From Hyphococcus sp. (GTDB taxonomy: Bacteria; Pseudomonadota; Alphaproteobacteria; Caulobacterales; Parvularculaceae), in contig JANQRY010000010.1 in assembly GCA_028284345.1 (NCBI GenBank), positions 62,001 through 126,000 of the forward strand: a stretch of 64,000 nucleotides of DNA. Direction: 5' to 3'. Position numbers and translations under genes: made by a program. Positions 46,128 to 55,246 of the stretch are shown one piece after another (position 1 is the stretch's first letter; the number at the start of each line of letters is the position of its first letter). The notes beneath the pieces were generated by a model. It did not search any database, was not told where the DNA came from, and was given only the letters and a program-made list of their open reading frames with translations.

Positions 46128-46540
46128 TGGCCGCCAAATCCACGGACGTTTTCTCGCCGGAAAAGCGCTCGGCTGTCATGCGGGCCGTTAAATCGAAAGA
46201 CACGAAGCCGGAATTGCGCCTGCGCCGCGCACTGCACGCGCTTGGATTTCGCTACCGGCTGAATGTGAAAGACCTGCCAGGCAAACCGGACCTCGTCTTT
46301 CCACGGCACAAGACGATCCTGTTCGTACACGGCTGCTTCTGGCACGGGCATGACTGCAAGCGCGGACGCCGGGTGCCGAAATCAAATGCCGATTACTGGC
46401 GCGAAAAAATCCGGAAGAACCGCATGCGCGACCGGAAAAACAAAAAAGCGCTCGAAGCCCTCGGCTGGCGCGTCATCACCGTGTGGGAGTGCGAGATCCC
46501 CACTCTCGACCCGGGGACGCTGCCGATCGTCAAGGACTGA
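46127..46540 (+). CDS. vsr: Very short patch repair (Vsr) endonuclease
   Basis: The protein is 137 aa from the ATG at 46127 that overlaps the methyltransferase stop (TAATG); the long open frame upstream belongs to the dcm-like gene. It has SPEKRSAVMRAVKSKDTKPELRLRRALHALGFRYRL, then LPGKPDLVFP with the catalytic Asp55, and FVHGCFWHGHDC with the zinc/active-site residues. Vsr nicks T:G mismatches formed by 5-methylcytosine deamination at the sites of its companion methyltransferase. Confidence 0.94.
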   Translation: MAAKSTDVFSPEKRSAVMRAVKSKDTKPELRLRRALHALGFRYRLNVKDLPGKPDLVFPRHKTILFVHGCFWHGHDCKRGRRVPKSNADYWREKIRKNRMRDRKNKKALEALGWRVITVWECEIPTLDPGTLPIVKD

Positions 46541-46732
46541 CTACTCTCGGTAAGCGGCGTGAACAGCGTGTCCGTGCGCTTCGGCGCCGATCACCGCCGC
46601 CGCTTCCGGCGTCATTTCAAGGATCGACTTGGTGCGCTCCTGCGCCGACAGGTTCGTGCAGCGCTGAGAGAAGCGCTTCACGGGATTGCCGTCATCGTCG
46701 AGAATCTCAAACAGATAGGTCGATTTCGTCAT
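46541..46732 (-). CDS. Small unknown protein convergent with vsr
   Basis: The protein is 63 aa (MTKSTYLFEILDDDGNPVKRFSQRC then a helical Ala/Glu-rich C-terminus) from ATG 46732; a GTG four codons upstream is also possible. The strong acidic turn and lack of membrane segments suggest a soluble regulator or small fold. It touches the vsr stop end to end. I do not recognise it; coding status is moderately supported only by its composition. Confidence 0.45.
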   Translation of the reverse strand: MTKSTYLFEILDDDGNPVKRFSQRCTNLSAQERTKSILEMTPEAAAVIGAEAHGHAVHAAYRE

Positions 46733-46993
46733 GTCTTTTACCACTCAACTTTTCGTCATGCAGGCCGGCCCATCGCCGGATTGCCGATGCTTTTTCATCG
46801 CGGCCGAATTCGGCCAAAATGTGGCGTATTTCAATATGTTACGCCGGATTAACCGGCAATTTTATTCAAATTGCCAAGGCCGGCGCCTGACGCGTGTTCA
46901 TCTTTACACGGATGGTGCGCGGAACCCTTGATCGAACCGCCCGCGACGCCTACCTGTCGCCCACAACGAGCGCTATGAGAGCAGACCTGCCCG

Positions 46994-47290
46994 ATGACGC
47001 AAGACAACATCGCGATCGGCCATAATTCTAACAATGACGGCGGACGCTATTGGGCGGAGGTTCCGGGCGGCTCGGCGGAGCTGACCTACACGAACCGCGG
47101 CGACGACGTCATCATCATCGACCACACCTATGTGCCGCCGGCCGCGCGCGGCAAAAACGTCGCGCAGCGCCTTGTAGAACGCGCCGTCGCGGATGCGCGG
47201 GCGCGGAACGTGAAAATCGTTCCGCAATGCCCTTACGTGGCCAAATTATTTAAAGTCCGCGCGGACCTTGACGAGCGCCGCGCGGATTGA
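46994..47290 (+). CDS. Small GNAT-family (YjdJ/CG-type) N-acetyltransferase
   Basis: The protein is 98 aa: WAEVPGGSAELTYTNRGDDVIIIDHTYVPPAARGKNVAQRLVERAVADARARNVKIVPQCPYVAKLF. The RGKNVAQRLV segment is the acetyl-CoA pyrophosphate-binding P-loop (R/Q-x-x-G-x-G/A type). This short GNAT class is typically 90-100 aa. The substrate is unknown. It converges on the DUF885 gene with 8 bp between stops. Confidence 0.85.
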   Translation: MTQDNIAIGHNSNNDGGRYWAEVPGGSAELTYTNRGDDVIIIDHTYVPPAARGKNVAQRLVERAVADARARNVKIVPQCPYVAKLFKVRADLDERRAD

Positions 47291-47298
47291 GTTTGCCG

Positions 47299-49167
47299 TC
47301 AAGCTGATTTTTCCGTTGCGATCCAGGCGTCGACCCGACGCTCAAGCACTGCAAGCGGCATGGCGCCGCCGCCGAGCACGATATCGTGAAAGGCGCGAAT
47401 ATCGAAATCATCGCCCAGTTCCGCTTCGGCCTTCGCCCGCAGCGCCTGGATCTTCAGCATACCCACCTTATAGGATGTGGCCTGGCCCGGCAGCACGATA
47501 TAGCGCTGGACCTCCGACTTGATCTGGCCGGCCGCCGCCGGCGAATTTGCGGTGAAGTAGTCAATCGCCTCCTGCTCGGTCCAGCCTTTTGCGTGCAGGC
47601 CCGTATCGACCACGAGGCGGATGGCGCGCCAGATCTCCGTCGTCAGGCGTCCGAAATCGGAATAGGGATCTTCATAGGCGCCCATTTCTTTCGCCAGCAA
47701 TTCCGAATAAAGCGCCCAGCCTTCGCCATAGGCGGTGAAGCTTGCCTGATTGCGAAATTCCGGCAGGCCCTCCACTTCCTGCGCAATCGAGTTCTGCATG
47801 TGATGGCCCGGATTGCCTTCGTGATAGGCGATCACTTCAAGCTGCGGGATCGGCATCGACTTCATGTCGGAAAGGTGGGCGTAGAAAATGCCCGGGCGCG
47901 ATCCGTCCGGCGTGCCCGGAAAATAGTGCTGCGCGCCGCCGTCCCGCTCGCGAAACGCCTCGACCCGTTTGACCACGAGATCCGCCTTGGGCAGCAGGCC
48001 GAAATAATCCGCCAGCCGGGTGTTGAGGAACTCGAGATGGTCGCGGGCGGCCTGAAGGTAGGCTTCGCGGCCATCGTCGGTATTCGGATAATAGAACTGG
48101 TCGTCCTCGCGCACGAAGGTGAAAAAGTCCTGGAGCGTTCCTTCAAAGCCGACGGTTTCCTTGATGGCTTCCATCTCGACGCGAATGCGGGCGACTTCCG
48201 ACAGGCCGAGGTCATGAACCTCTTCGGCGGTCATATTGGTCGTGGTCGATGCGGCGAGCCGTTCCTTGTAGTAGGCCTCGCCGTCGGGCAAGGAACCGAC
48301 GCCGGTCGCAATTTCCGGCGCATTGGCGATGTCTTCGTCGACCCATGCGATCAACGCGTCATAGGCGGGTTTGAAATCGTTGATCAGCGCGTTGCGGGCG
48401 GCCTCCCGCATCTCTTCGGCGGTCGCCTCGTCGATGTTGCCCGCATCGACCAGCGTCGCGATCTTGCGGTTGGCGTCGCCCCATAAGGGCGACTCGCCTT
48501 CTTCATCGAACGGCGCGCCGGTAATCAGCGCCTGCGATTGCTTTTTCACGCCTTCATAGGCGAAGCGCGGCGCATGGACGCCTTCGCCAGCGGCGAGTTG
48601 CGCGCGCTCAAGCGCCTGATCGACGGCCCGGGAGATCTCGCTGATGCGCGTTACATAGGCGCGCATATCGTCCGCCGTTCCCACTTTGTGAAAATTGATC
48701 ATGAAGTTCGGCAGGAACGAATGCGGGCCGCTCATCTGGTGGAAGACATAGCCGCGCCGCCAGAACGGACGCGCCGCTTCTTCCTGTTCAAGCTGATAGA
48801 GCCAGATGTCGTAGGAGATCTTCGCTTCCGGCGTAAGCAGATCGTAGTCGATGGTCTCTTTGAGGTCGGCCGCGGCGGCCCGGCGCCATTCGAGCTGCGC
48901 CTCGGACGCGGCTTCTGAAAAATCGTCGATCTCCGCGTAATTGTCCTTGCGGCCGAGGAAGGTTTTGAAGATCGGACTGAAATCGAGTTCCTCTTCCCAG
49001 CGCGCGGCGAACCATTGGTTGAGGCGTTCCGTTTCCGCTTCGATCGCTTCGGCGGTTAGCGCGGCGGGCGCTTCCTGCGCCGCGTTCTGCGTCGGCGTCG
49101 CGGCGTTCTCGCCGCAGGCGGTCAATGCGGTCGCGCCCAGCAGCGCCAGCAGGATGGAGTTTTTCAT
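47299..49167 (-). CDS. DUF885 metallopeptidase-like lipoprotein
   Basis: The protein is 622 aa from ATG 49167 (MKNSILLALLGATALTACGEN), where LTAC is a lipobox with Cys18. The body is the DUF885 fold with YHEGNPGHHMQNSIAQE carrying the zinc-binding HExxxGHH motif, and GWALYSELLAKEMGAYEDPYSDFGRL. These proteins are predicted envelope-anchored carboxypeptidase-like enzymes; the substrate is unknown. Confidence 0.87.
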   Translation of the reverse strand: MKNSILLALLGATALTACGENAATPTQNAAQEAPAALTAEAIEAETERLNQWFAARWEEELDFSPIFKTFLGRKDNYAEIDDFSEAASEAQLEWRRAAAADLKETIDYDLLTPEAKISYDIWLYQLEQEEAARPFWRRGYVFHQMSGPHSFLPNFMINFHKVGTADDMRAYVTRISEISRAVDQALERAQLAAGEGVHAPRFAYEGVKKQSQALITGAPFDEEGESPLWGDANRKIATLVDAGNIDEATAEEMREAARNALINDFKPAYDALIAWVDEDIANAPEIATGVGSLPDGEAYYKERLAASTTTNMTAEEVHDLGLSEVARIRVEMEAIKETVGFEGTLQDFFTFVREDDQFYYPNTDDGREAYLQAARDHLEFLNTRLADYFGLLPKADLVVKRVEAFRERDGGAQHYFPGTPDGSRPGIFYAHLSDMKSMPIPQLEVIAYHEGNPGHHMQNSIAQEVEGLPEFRNQASFTAYGEGWALYSELLAKEMGAYEDPYSDFGRLTTEIWRAIRLVVDTGLHAKGWTEQEAIDYFTANSPAAAGQIKSEVQRYIVLPGQATSYKVGMLKIQALRAKAEAELGDDFDIRAFHDIVLGGGAMPLAVLERRVDAWIATEKSA

Positions 49168-49249
49168 GTTGGCCCTCACTATTGATTGTGAATCCCGAAA
49201 ATTTGCGCCGACCCTACCGGACGCGGCGGCGCGAACAAGTTCGGTTTAT

Positions 49250-49300
49250 CGCAAAATAACAGCGGCGAATGGCCGATTATCGTCCGTTCGCCGCTTATTT
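49250..49300. terminator. Intrinsic terminator after the acyl-CoA dehydrogenase gene
   Basis: The arms AGCGGCGAA (49261-49269) and TTCGCCGCT (49287-49295) are 9-bp perfect complements with a 17-nt loop. On the minus strand they are followed by GTTATTTT, and lie 24 bp after the acyl-CoA dehydrogenase stop. Confidence 0.65.
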
Positions 49301-49323
49301 AGCAGGGAATAAATGAAGCGGCG

Positions 49324-51105
49324 CTAGAACGCCTCCGCCGGCAGCGCCATCATTGTGTCAGCGCCGGTTTTGATCTTCTCCAGATGCGCCGCGCCTTCAG
49401 GCAGAATGCGTTCGACGAAGTACTGACCGGTGATCAGCTTGTTGGCGTAAAAGTCGCCCTCGCCTTTCTTCTCGATAGCGGATTTCGCGCTCATGGCCCA
49501 GGCGTATGCGAGACAGTTCAGGGCGAAGAGATTGAGATAATCCATCGACCCGGCGCCGGCATGGTTGAAGTTCTGCATGGCGTTGGCGGCGAGCCATTGC
49601 GTCGCCTCCTCGGTGCGTTCTTTCGCAAGCTTCAGCCCGTCGAGAAACGGCGCCAGTTCCTCATTGCCCTGATTATCGGCGATGAATTCGTCGATCTCCG
49701 CGAAGAAACTCTGCCAGGCGCGCCCGCCGTCCTTCATCAGCTTGCGGCCGACAAGGTCGAGCGCCTGAATGCCGTTGGCGCCTTCATAGATCAGCGCGAT
49801 GCGCGCGTCGCGCACGAACTGCTCCATCCCCCATTCCTGGATGTAGCCATGCCCGCCCAACACCTGCTGCGCATTGGTGGCGTGCCAGTAGCCTTTCTCC
49901 GTCAGATAGGATTTGAGGATCGGCGTCATCAGGCCCATGTAATCTTCGGCCTTCTGACGGGTTTCCTCGTCTTCGGCCTTTTCCTGCAAATCGCCGTGCA
50001 GCGCCGTCCAGTAGATCCAGGCACGCGCGCCCTCGGTGAAGGCCCGCTGATCCATCAGCATACGGCGGACATCCGGGTGGACGATGATGGGGTCGGCCGG
50101 TTTGTCAGGTTCTGCGGGACCGGTGAGCGCGCGCCCCTGCAACCGGTCTTTCGCGTAGGCCGCGCCGTTCTGATACGAGACGTCGGAAATCGCCATCCCT
50201 TGCATGGCGACGCCGAGGCGGGCCTCGTTCATCATCGTGAACATGGCCTTGAGGCCCTTGTTCTCCTCGCCGAGGAGATAGCCGGTCGCCTCGTCATAAT
50301 TCATGACGCAAGTCGAATTGGCGTGAATGCCCATCTTCTCTTCAAGCGAGCCGCAGGAAACGCCGTTGCGCGTCCCCAGCGAGCCGTCCTCGTTGACGAG
50401 GAACTTCGGCACGATGAAGAGGGAAATGCCCTTGGTGCCTTCCGGCGCCCCTTCGATACGCGCCAGCACAAGGTGAATGATGTTCTCGGTAAGATCGTGT
50501 TCGCCGGAGGAAATGAAAATCTTCTGGCCGCTGATCTTGTAGGAGCCGTCGCCGGCGGGAACCGCCTTCGACTTCAACAGCCCGAGATCGGTGCCGCAAT
50601 GGGGCTCGGTCAGGTTCATGGTGCCGCCCCAGTCGCCGGCGACCATTTTCGGCAGCCATTTCGATTTCTGATCGTCCGTCCCGTGGGCGTGGATCGCATT
50701 CGCCGCCCCGCGCGAAAGACCCGGATACATGGCGAAGGCCATGTTCGCCGCCGACATTATCTCGCTGACGGCGAGGCCAAGGACATGGGGCAGACCCTGG
50801 CCCCCATAGTCGGGATCGAAGGAAAGCCCCTGCCAGCCGCCTTCGCGATAGGCGTTGTAGGCTTCGGGCATCCCGGTCGGCGTCGTTACCGATCCGTCGT
50901 CATGGCGGGTGCAGCCTTCCTGGTCGCCAGTTTGATTTATGGGATGCAGAACATTCGCAGCGAGCTTGCCGCCTTCTTCAAGGATGGCGTCAAGAAGCTC
51001 TTCGGAGACTTCTGAAAACCCTGGCAAATTCGAATATTTGGAAATCTGCAGAACATCGTTCAGCACAAATTTCATGTCATTGGTCGGCGCTTCATACTGG
51101 GTCAT
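49324..51105 (-). CDS. Acyl-CoA dehydrogenase of the long DmdC-like type
   Basis: The protein is 593 aa, longer than classical 380-aa enzymes. It has the ACAD N-domain, the FAD/substrate strand TMNLTEPHCGTDLGLLKSKAV, GISLFIVPKFLVNEDGSLG, and the C-terminal QQVLGGHGYIQEWGMEQFVRDARIALIYEGANGIQALDLVGRKL with catalytic Glu of YEG. An extra C-terminal domain (about 475-593) is shared with DmdC/FadE-type enzymes. It oxidises an acyl-CoA with FAD and ETF. Methylmercaptopropionyl-CoA is possible but unproven, and no other dmd genes are nearby. Confidence 0.9.
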   Translation of the reverse strand: MTQYEAPTNDMKFVLNDVLQISKYSNLPGFSEVSEELLDAILEEGGKLAANVLHPINQTGDQEGCTRHDDGSVTTPTGMPEAYNAYREGGWQGLSFDPDYGGQGLPHVLGLAVSEIMSAANMAFAMYPGLSRGAANAIHAHGTDDQKSKWLPKMVAGDWGGTMNLTEPHCGTDLGLLKSKAVPAGDGSYKISGQKIFISSGEHDLTENIIHLVLARIEGAPEGTKGISLFIVPKFLVNEDGSLGTRNGVSCGSLEEKMGIHANSTCVMNYDEATGYLLGEENKGLKAMFTMMNEARLGVAMQGMAISDVSYQNGAAYAKDRLQGRALTGPAEPDKPADPIIVHPDVRRMLMDQRAFTEGARAWIYWTALHGDLQEKAEDEETRQKAEDYMGLMTPILKSYLTEKGYWHATNAQQVLGGHGYIQEWGMEQFVRDARIALIYEGANGIQALDLVGRKLMKDGGRAWQSFFAEIDEFIADNQGNEELAPFLDGLKLAKERTEEATQWLAANAMQNFNHAGAGSMDYLNLFALNCLAYAWAMSAKSAIEKKGEGDFYANKLITGQYFVERILPEGAAHLEKIKTGADTMMALPAEAF

Positions 51106-51496
51106 GGGCGTTCCTTAATTCGAACCTCTCGGCCGGACTGTCTGTCGCGCATTATGTAGGGTCGCTGATTAGAATACGCACCCTAGGGGACTGCGGCTCA
51201 ATAACGCCAAGGCCCCGAATCCGGCAATATGGCGAACTGCAATCCGCCCCCGCGCCGCCCCGAATCACGGGCTTTTGCCCGGCGCCGGCTATTTTTCCTC
51301 ATATGAGCCAAAAACGGCGCAGAGGGTCGCGAATCGCCGTTAACGTTTTGTTGACGTGCGTGGCGGGGAGACTGGAGACGTCTTTGCCGCCTCAACCAAA
51401 GCAGCGTAACGCAAAGCCCATGGGCGGCGAGTAGGCCGGCATGGCGCCGAGAAGATCAAATAAGGCGGAGGTTTCCGCGAAAAACCGGTGACAGCG
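51106..51496. other. Intergenic region before the PodJ-like gene with cell-cycle-type motifs
   Basis: This 391-bp stretch has no gene I can support. It holds three GANTC (CcrM-type) sites at 51217-51221, 51262-51266 and 51331-51335 and a CtrA-like TTAA-N7-TTGA at 51340-51354. The two neighbouring genes are divergent, so promoters for both may lie here. Confidence 0.5.
51340..51354. promoter_or_regulatory. CtrA-like site upstream of the PodJ-like gene
   Basis: TTAA-CGTTTTG-TTGA has one mismatch to the CtrA consensus TTAA-N7-TTAA, and lies 5 bp after a GAATC site. CtrA regulates cell-cycle and polarity genes in Caulobacter-type relatives; binding here is inferred. Confidence 0.45.
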
Positions 51497-54250
51497 ATGA
51501 AGTCAAATGCGCCCTGGAGCGTCAAAGGCATTGAAAGAGACGCTCGCGAAACGGCGAAAGAGGCGGCCAAGCGCGAAGGCATGACGGTCGGCGAATGGCT
51601 GAACCAGATGATTTACGCCGCCGGCGATCCGGAAAGTTCCGGCGGCCATGTGGAGGGGTTAAAACTCCGCGACGTCGTCACCGCCATCGACCATCTCCAC
51701 AAACGCATCGCGGACAGTTCCAACGAGACCGGCGGCGCCGTGACCGATCTTTCGCGCAAGATGGGCGATGTCGTCGAGCGCGTGCAACGCCTTGAGCGGA
51801 CCAAATCTGATGGCGGCGACCGCGAGCGCGTCGATGCGCTGAAAGCGCTTGAAAAAGCGGTCTCGCAAGTGGCGGTCCAGTTCAGCAACGCCCAGAAGAC
51901 AACGCTTGAACGTCTCGACGCGTCGGAACAAAGCCTTCAGAAGCTGACGGCCCGCATCGACGCCGGCGGCGGCGAGGACGCGTCCGGGGTCGGCTTCCTC
52001 AAAGACGCGGTCGACGGCTTGCAAACGCGCATGGCGCGGACCGAACGGCTCGCCAGCGACGCCGCGAAAGGACAAGGCGGCGGCGGTGATCCGGCGTTTG
52101 TCGAAAGCACGGGCAACCGGTTGCGCGTCCTTGGCGATGAAATCAAACGCGGCGGCGATCAGATCCGCACGCTCGAAGCGACCATCGCCAAGCTGTCGCA
52201 ACAGATCGAAGCCGCCGAGCGCCGCAGCGCCGAGGGCGTTCAAAAAACCGCGGAAACGCTTTCCGAACTGCGCGAGAAGTTTTCCGGCGAACAATTCGAC
52301 GCCGTGAACAAAGACGACATCGCCGCCGTGGTTGCCGACCACACGCGCGACACGATCGACCGCGTCGACGGGTTGCAGGCGTCCTTTGAAAACATGATCG
52401 CCCGCCTTGACGCGGCGGCCGGCATTGAGACGCCGACGGACGACGTCGCAGCGAAGGATGTCTTGCCCGCGCAAGCCGACGAGCCGGCGGCGGAGGCTGA
52501 GCCGGAAACAGCCCAAGACGACGCGTCAACGGACGACCTCGCCGATCTGGAACTGATCGGCGATGAGCCGGCCGCCGCCGAGGAAACGCCGGCGACGGGC
52601 GATGCGGATGATGAGGACGACGATGACGATTTCTTCTCGTTTGCCGATGAAATTGACGCGTCGATAGAAGAAACGCCGGCGTCGGAGCGCGAGGACGGTT
52701 TTTCCTTCGAGCTCGACGACGACGAGGCCGACGCGAAGAAAGATCCTGAAGGCGCGGCGATCCTGTCGGAAGTGCAGGATGCGTTTTCCGGGAAAGAACC
52801 GCAAATCGACGACGCGCCGTCAAGCGATGCGCAAGCAGACGACGCGCAGACGGACGACGAGCGCGCGACGGACGAAAAAGAAAAAGACTCCGTCGATTCA
52901 GAGCTCGACGAATTGCTTGCCGGTCTTGACGACGTCACCGAGACGGAGCCGTCAGAGGCGGTTTCCGACGACCCGCCGCCGGTTGCAGAAACGCCCTCTG
53001 CGCCGGAGACGGGCGACGGCGAACAGAGCAAGGAAGATCTGCTGAAGTCGATCCGCCGGAGAGCGCGGGAAGACGCTGCGGCGCGCGCGGCGGCGGCCGA
53101 GGAAGGCGCACGGCCGACGCGGCGGAAACTGACCCCGAAACAAAAGGCTATTCTCGCCGCGCGCGCGCGGCGCAAGCGACTCGCCGAGCAAGGCGGCGCG
53201 CCAGCGGGCGACGAGGCGCAGAAAGCGGCGGCGAAAGAAGCGCTCGCCGCCGCCGGCGCCCATACGGACGCGCCCGGCGATGAGATCGCCGCAGACGACG
53301 CCAGCTCAGAGGACGATGGCGGGAAATTCGCCGCCTTTCGCAACAAGTTTCCGTTTTTCGGCGGGGCGAAGGAAAAAGCCGACGACGAAGACGCGCTTTC
53401 CGCCGATCTCAATGAGGACGAGCCGGACGGTGATCGCGAGGCGCTGGAAACGCTGAAATCGACAGCGTCGGCGCGCCCGGTCACGCTTGCCCTCGGCGTC
53501 GGCATCTTCCTCGCCGTGGGACTGCTCTTTTTCGTCGTGAAGGACTTTATCTTCCCGCCGCAAGGCAATGAGCCCGCACGCGCGGCGACGGAAACCGCAG
53601 AGGCGGACGGCGCCGTCGCCGCAGAGCCGACGCTGGAAGCGCCGGCGCCGCCGGCGATCGATCCGAAAACTCTCTATCGCGACGCCATGACGGGTCTCAA
53701 TGCGGCCGGCAACGACGCGGAGACGAGCCTCGCTATTGAAAAACTCGAACAGGCCGCGCTCCTCGGGCACCCGCCGGCGCAACTGCAACTGGGCGAACTT
53801 TACAAGACCGGCCAGGGCGTCGATCAGGATCTCGCCCAGGCGCGGACCTGGTTCCGGCGCGCCGCCAATGGCGGCAACGTGCTCGCCATGCATCGCGTCG
53901 GCGTCATGACGGCGCGCGGCGAAGGCGGGTCGGCCAACACGCCGGAGGCCATCGGCTGGTTTGAACAGGCCGGCAATCGCGGGCTCGTCGATTCCCAGTA
54001 CAATCTCGGCGCCATCTATCATCCGAGCGGCGAAGGCGAGCCGGCGCCGGGCGGCATTCAGGACGCCGGCAAGGCCTATTACTGGTACTCGCTTGCGTCG
54101 CAAAACGGCGACGAACAGGCGAGTCCCCTCGCCGCCGGCGTCGGCGCGGGCCTGAGCGAGACCCAGCGCGGCGAACTCGACGACGCCATCGCCGCCTGGA
54201 CGGCGCTGCCCGCCGATGTCGAGGCGAATACCCTCGCCAGCGCGGGATAG
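51497..54250 (+). CDS. PodJ-like polar localisation protein with Sel1 repeats
   Basis: The protein is about 917 aa from ATG 51497 (GTG 51488 is also possible). The N-terminus (APWSVKGIERDARETAKEAAKREGMTVGEWLNQMI) matches PodJ-type cytoplasmic starts. A coiled coil (about 55-310), a long acidic region (about 330-510), a basic stretch (RRKLTPKQKAILAARARRKRL) and one transmembrane helix near 660 follow. The periplasmic C-terminus has Sel1-like repeats (QLQLGELYKTGQGVDQDLAQARTWFRRAANGGNVLAMHRVG). PodJ organises a cell pole. No peptidoglycan-binding domain is seen at the end, unlike full-length Caulobacter PodJ. Confidence 0.82.
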   Translation: MKSNAPWSVKGIERDARETAKEAAKREGMTVGEWLNQMIYAAGDPESSGGHVEGLKLRDVVTAIDHLHKRIADSSNETGGAVTDLSRKMGDVVERVQRLERTKSDGGDRERVDALKALEKAVSQVAVQFSNAQKTTLERLDASEQSLQKLTARIDAGGGEDASGVGFLKDAVDGLQTRMARTERLASDAAKGQGGGGDPAFVESTGNRLRVLGDEIKRGGDQIRTLEATIAKLSQQIEAAERRSAEGVQKTAETLSELREKFSGEQFDAVNKDDIAAVVADHTRDTIDRVDGLQASFENMIARLDAAAGIETPTDDVAAKDVLPAQADEPAAEAEPETAQDDASTDDLADLELIGDEPAAAEETPATGDADDEDDDDDFFSFADEIDASIEETPASEREDGFSFELDDDEADAKKDPEGAAILSEVQDAFSGKEPQIDDAPSSDAQADDAQTDDERATDEKEKDSVDSELDELLAGLDDVTETEPSEAVSDDPPPVAETPSAPETGDGEQSKEDLLKSIRRRAREDAAARAAAAEEGARPTRRKLTPKQKAILAARARRKRLAEQGGAPAGDEAQKAAAKEALAAAGAHTDAPGDEIAADDASSEDDGGKFAAFRNKFPFFGGAKEKADDEDALSADLNEDEPDGDREALETLKSTASARPVTLALGVGIFLAVGLLFFVVKDFIFPPQGNEPARAATETAEADGAVAAEPTLEAPAPPAIDPKTLYRDAMTGLNAAGNDAETSLAIEKLEQAALLGHPPAQLQLGELYKTGQGVDQDLAQARTWFRRAANGGNVLAMHRVGVMTARGEGGSANTPEAIGWFEQAGNRGLVDSQYNLGAIYHPSGEGEPAPGGIQDAGKAYYWYSLASQNGDEQASPLAAGVGAGLSETQRGELDDAIAAWTALPADVEANTLASAG

Positions 54251-54331
54251 GCGAACCGCCTCGCTTGCGCGACGCATGACGCAGCCTATAAGCGGAATGC
54301 CCAAGCGGCGTTCCACAGGCTAGCGCGTCCT

Positions 54332-55246
54332 ATGCAGATCTATCTCCCAATAGCGGAGATCACCGTTGATCCGTTTGTCATCGTTTTTCTCGGGGCGGCG
54401 GTCGGCTTTCTATCGGGCATGTTCGGCGTCGGCGGCGGTTTCCTGATGACGCCGCTGCTGATTTTTTACGGCGTCCCGCCAGCGGTCGCCGTGGGCACCG
54501 AAGCCTCGCAAATCGTCGCCTCTTCCGTATCGGGCGTCCTCGCTCATTTGCGCCGCAAGACGGTCGATCTGCACATTGGCGGTTTTCTCGTCGCCGGCGG
54601 CGGCGCCGGCGCTGTGGTCGGCATTTTCATTTTTCGGTACTTTCGCGAAATCGGCCAGATCGAGGTTTTCATCTCCATCGCCTATGTGGTTTTTCTGGGC
54701 GCCATCGGTCTGTTAATGCTGATGGAGTCCTTGCGCGCGCTCCTGCGCGAACCGACGGCAAAACGCACGCGCCGCAAACACCGCAGCGCCGAATGGATGG
54801 CGGTGATGCCCTTCGCCACGCGGTTCCGGCGCTCCGGTCTCTATATCAGCCCGATCCCGCCGATCGTTCTCGGCTTTCTGGTCGGCATGCTTGCATCGAT
54901 CATGGGCGTCGGCGGCGGCTTCATCATGGTGCCGGCGATGCTCTACATTCTCAACATGCCGACCAATGTGGTCGTCGGCACGTCGCTGTTTCAGATCATT
55001 TTCGTCACCGCCATCGCCACCGTGCTGCACGCGGCGGCGAACCAGACTGTCGACATTCTTCTCGCCCTGATGCTGCTGACCGGCGGCGTCATCGGCGCCC
55101 AGATCGGCGCCCGGGCCGGTCGCCGATTGAAGGGCGAGCAACTGCGCGCCCTGCTAGCACTGATCGTGCTCGCTGTCTGCGCGCGGCTCTTTTTCGATCT
55201 CGCCCTGCCGCCGGACGCGCTTTTTGTCGTGGAGCCGACGTCATGA
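54332..55246 (+). CDS. TauE/SafE-family anion exporter
   Basis: The protein is 304 aa with about eight membrane helices in two repeats, each carrying the family signature: FGVGGGFLMTPLLIFYGVPPAVAVGTEASQIV and MGVGGGFIMVPAMLYILNMPTNVVVGTSLFQIIF. Members export sulfite, sulfoacetate or related organic anions. The start MQIYLPIAEI is typical for the sub-family. The last codons overlap the TIGR02186 gene (ATGA), so the pair is translationally coupled. Confidence 0.88.
   Translation: MQIYLPIAEITVDPFVIVFLGAAVGFLSGMFGVGGGFLMTPLLIFYGVPPAVAVGTEASQIVASSVSGVLAHLRRKTVDLHIGGFLVAGGGAGAVVGIFIFRYFREIGQIEVFISIAYVVFLGAIGLLMLMESLRALLREPTAKRTRRKHRSAEWMAVMPFATRFRRSGLYISPIPPIVLGFLVGMLASIMGVGGGFIMVPAMLYILNMPTNVVVGTSLFQIIFVTAIATVLHAAANQTVDILLALMLLTGGVIGAQIGARAGRRLKGEQLRALLALIVLAVCARLFFDLALPPDALFVVEPTS

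Noticed and set aside
46880..46960. tRNA- or tmRNA-like end (GGTTCGATC ... CGCACCA on the minus strand)
   Set aside because: The bases flanking TTCGATC do not form a T-stem and no cloverleaf or tmRNA tag-coding part can be drawn around it.
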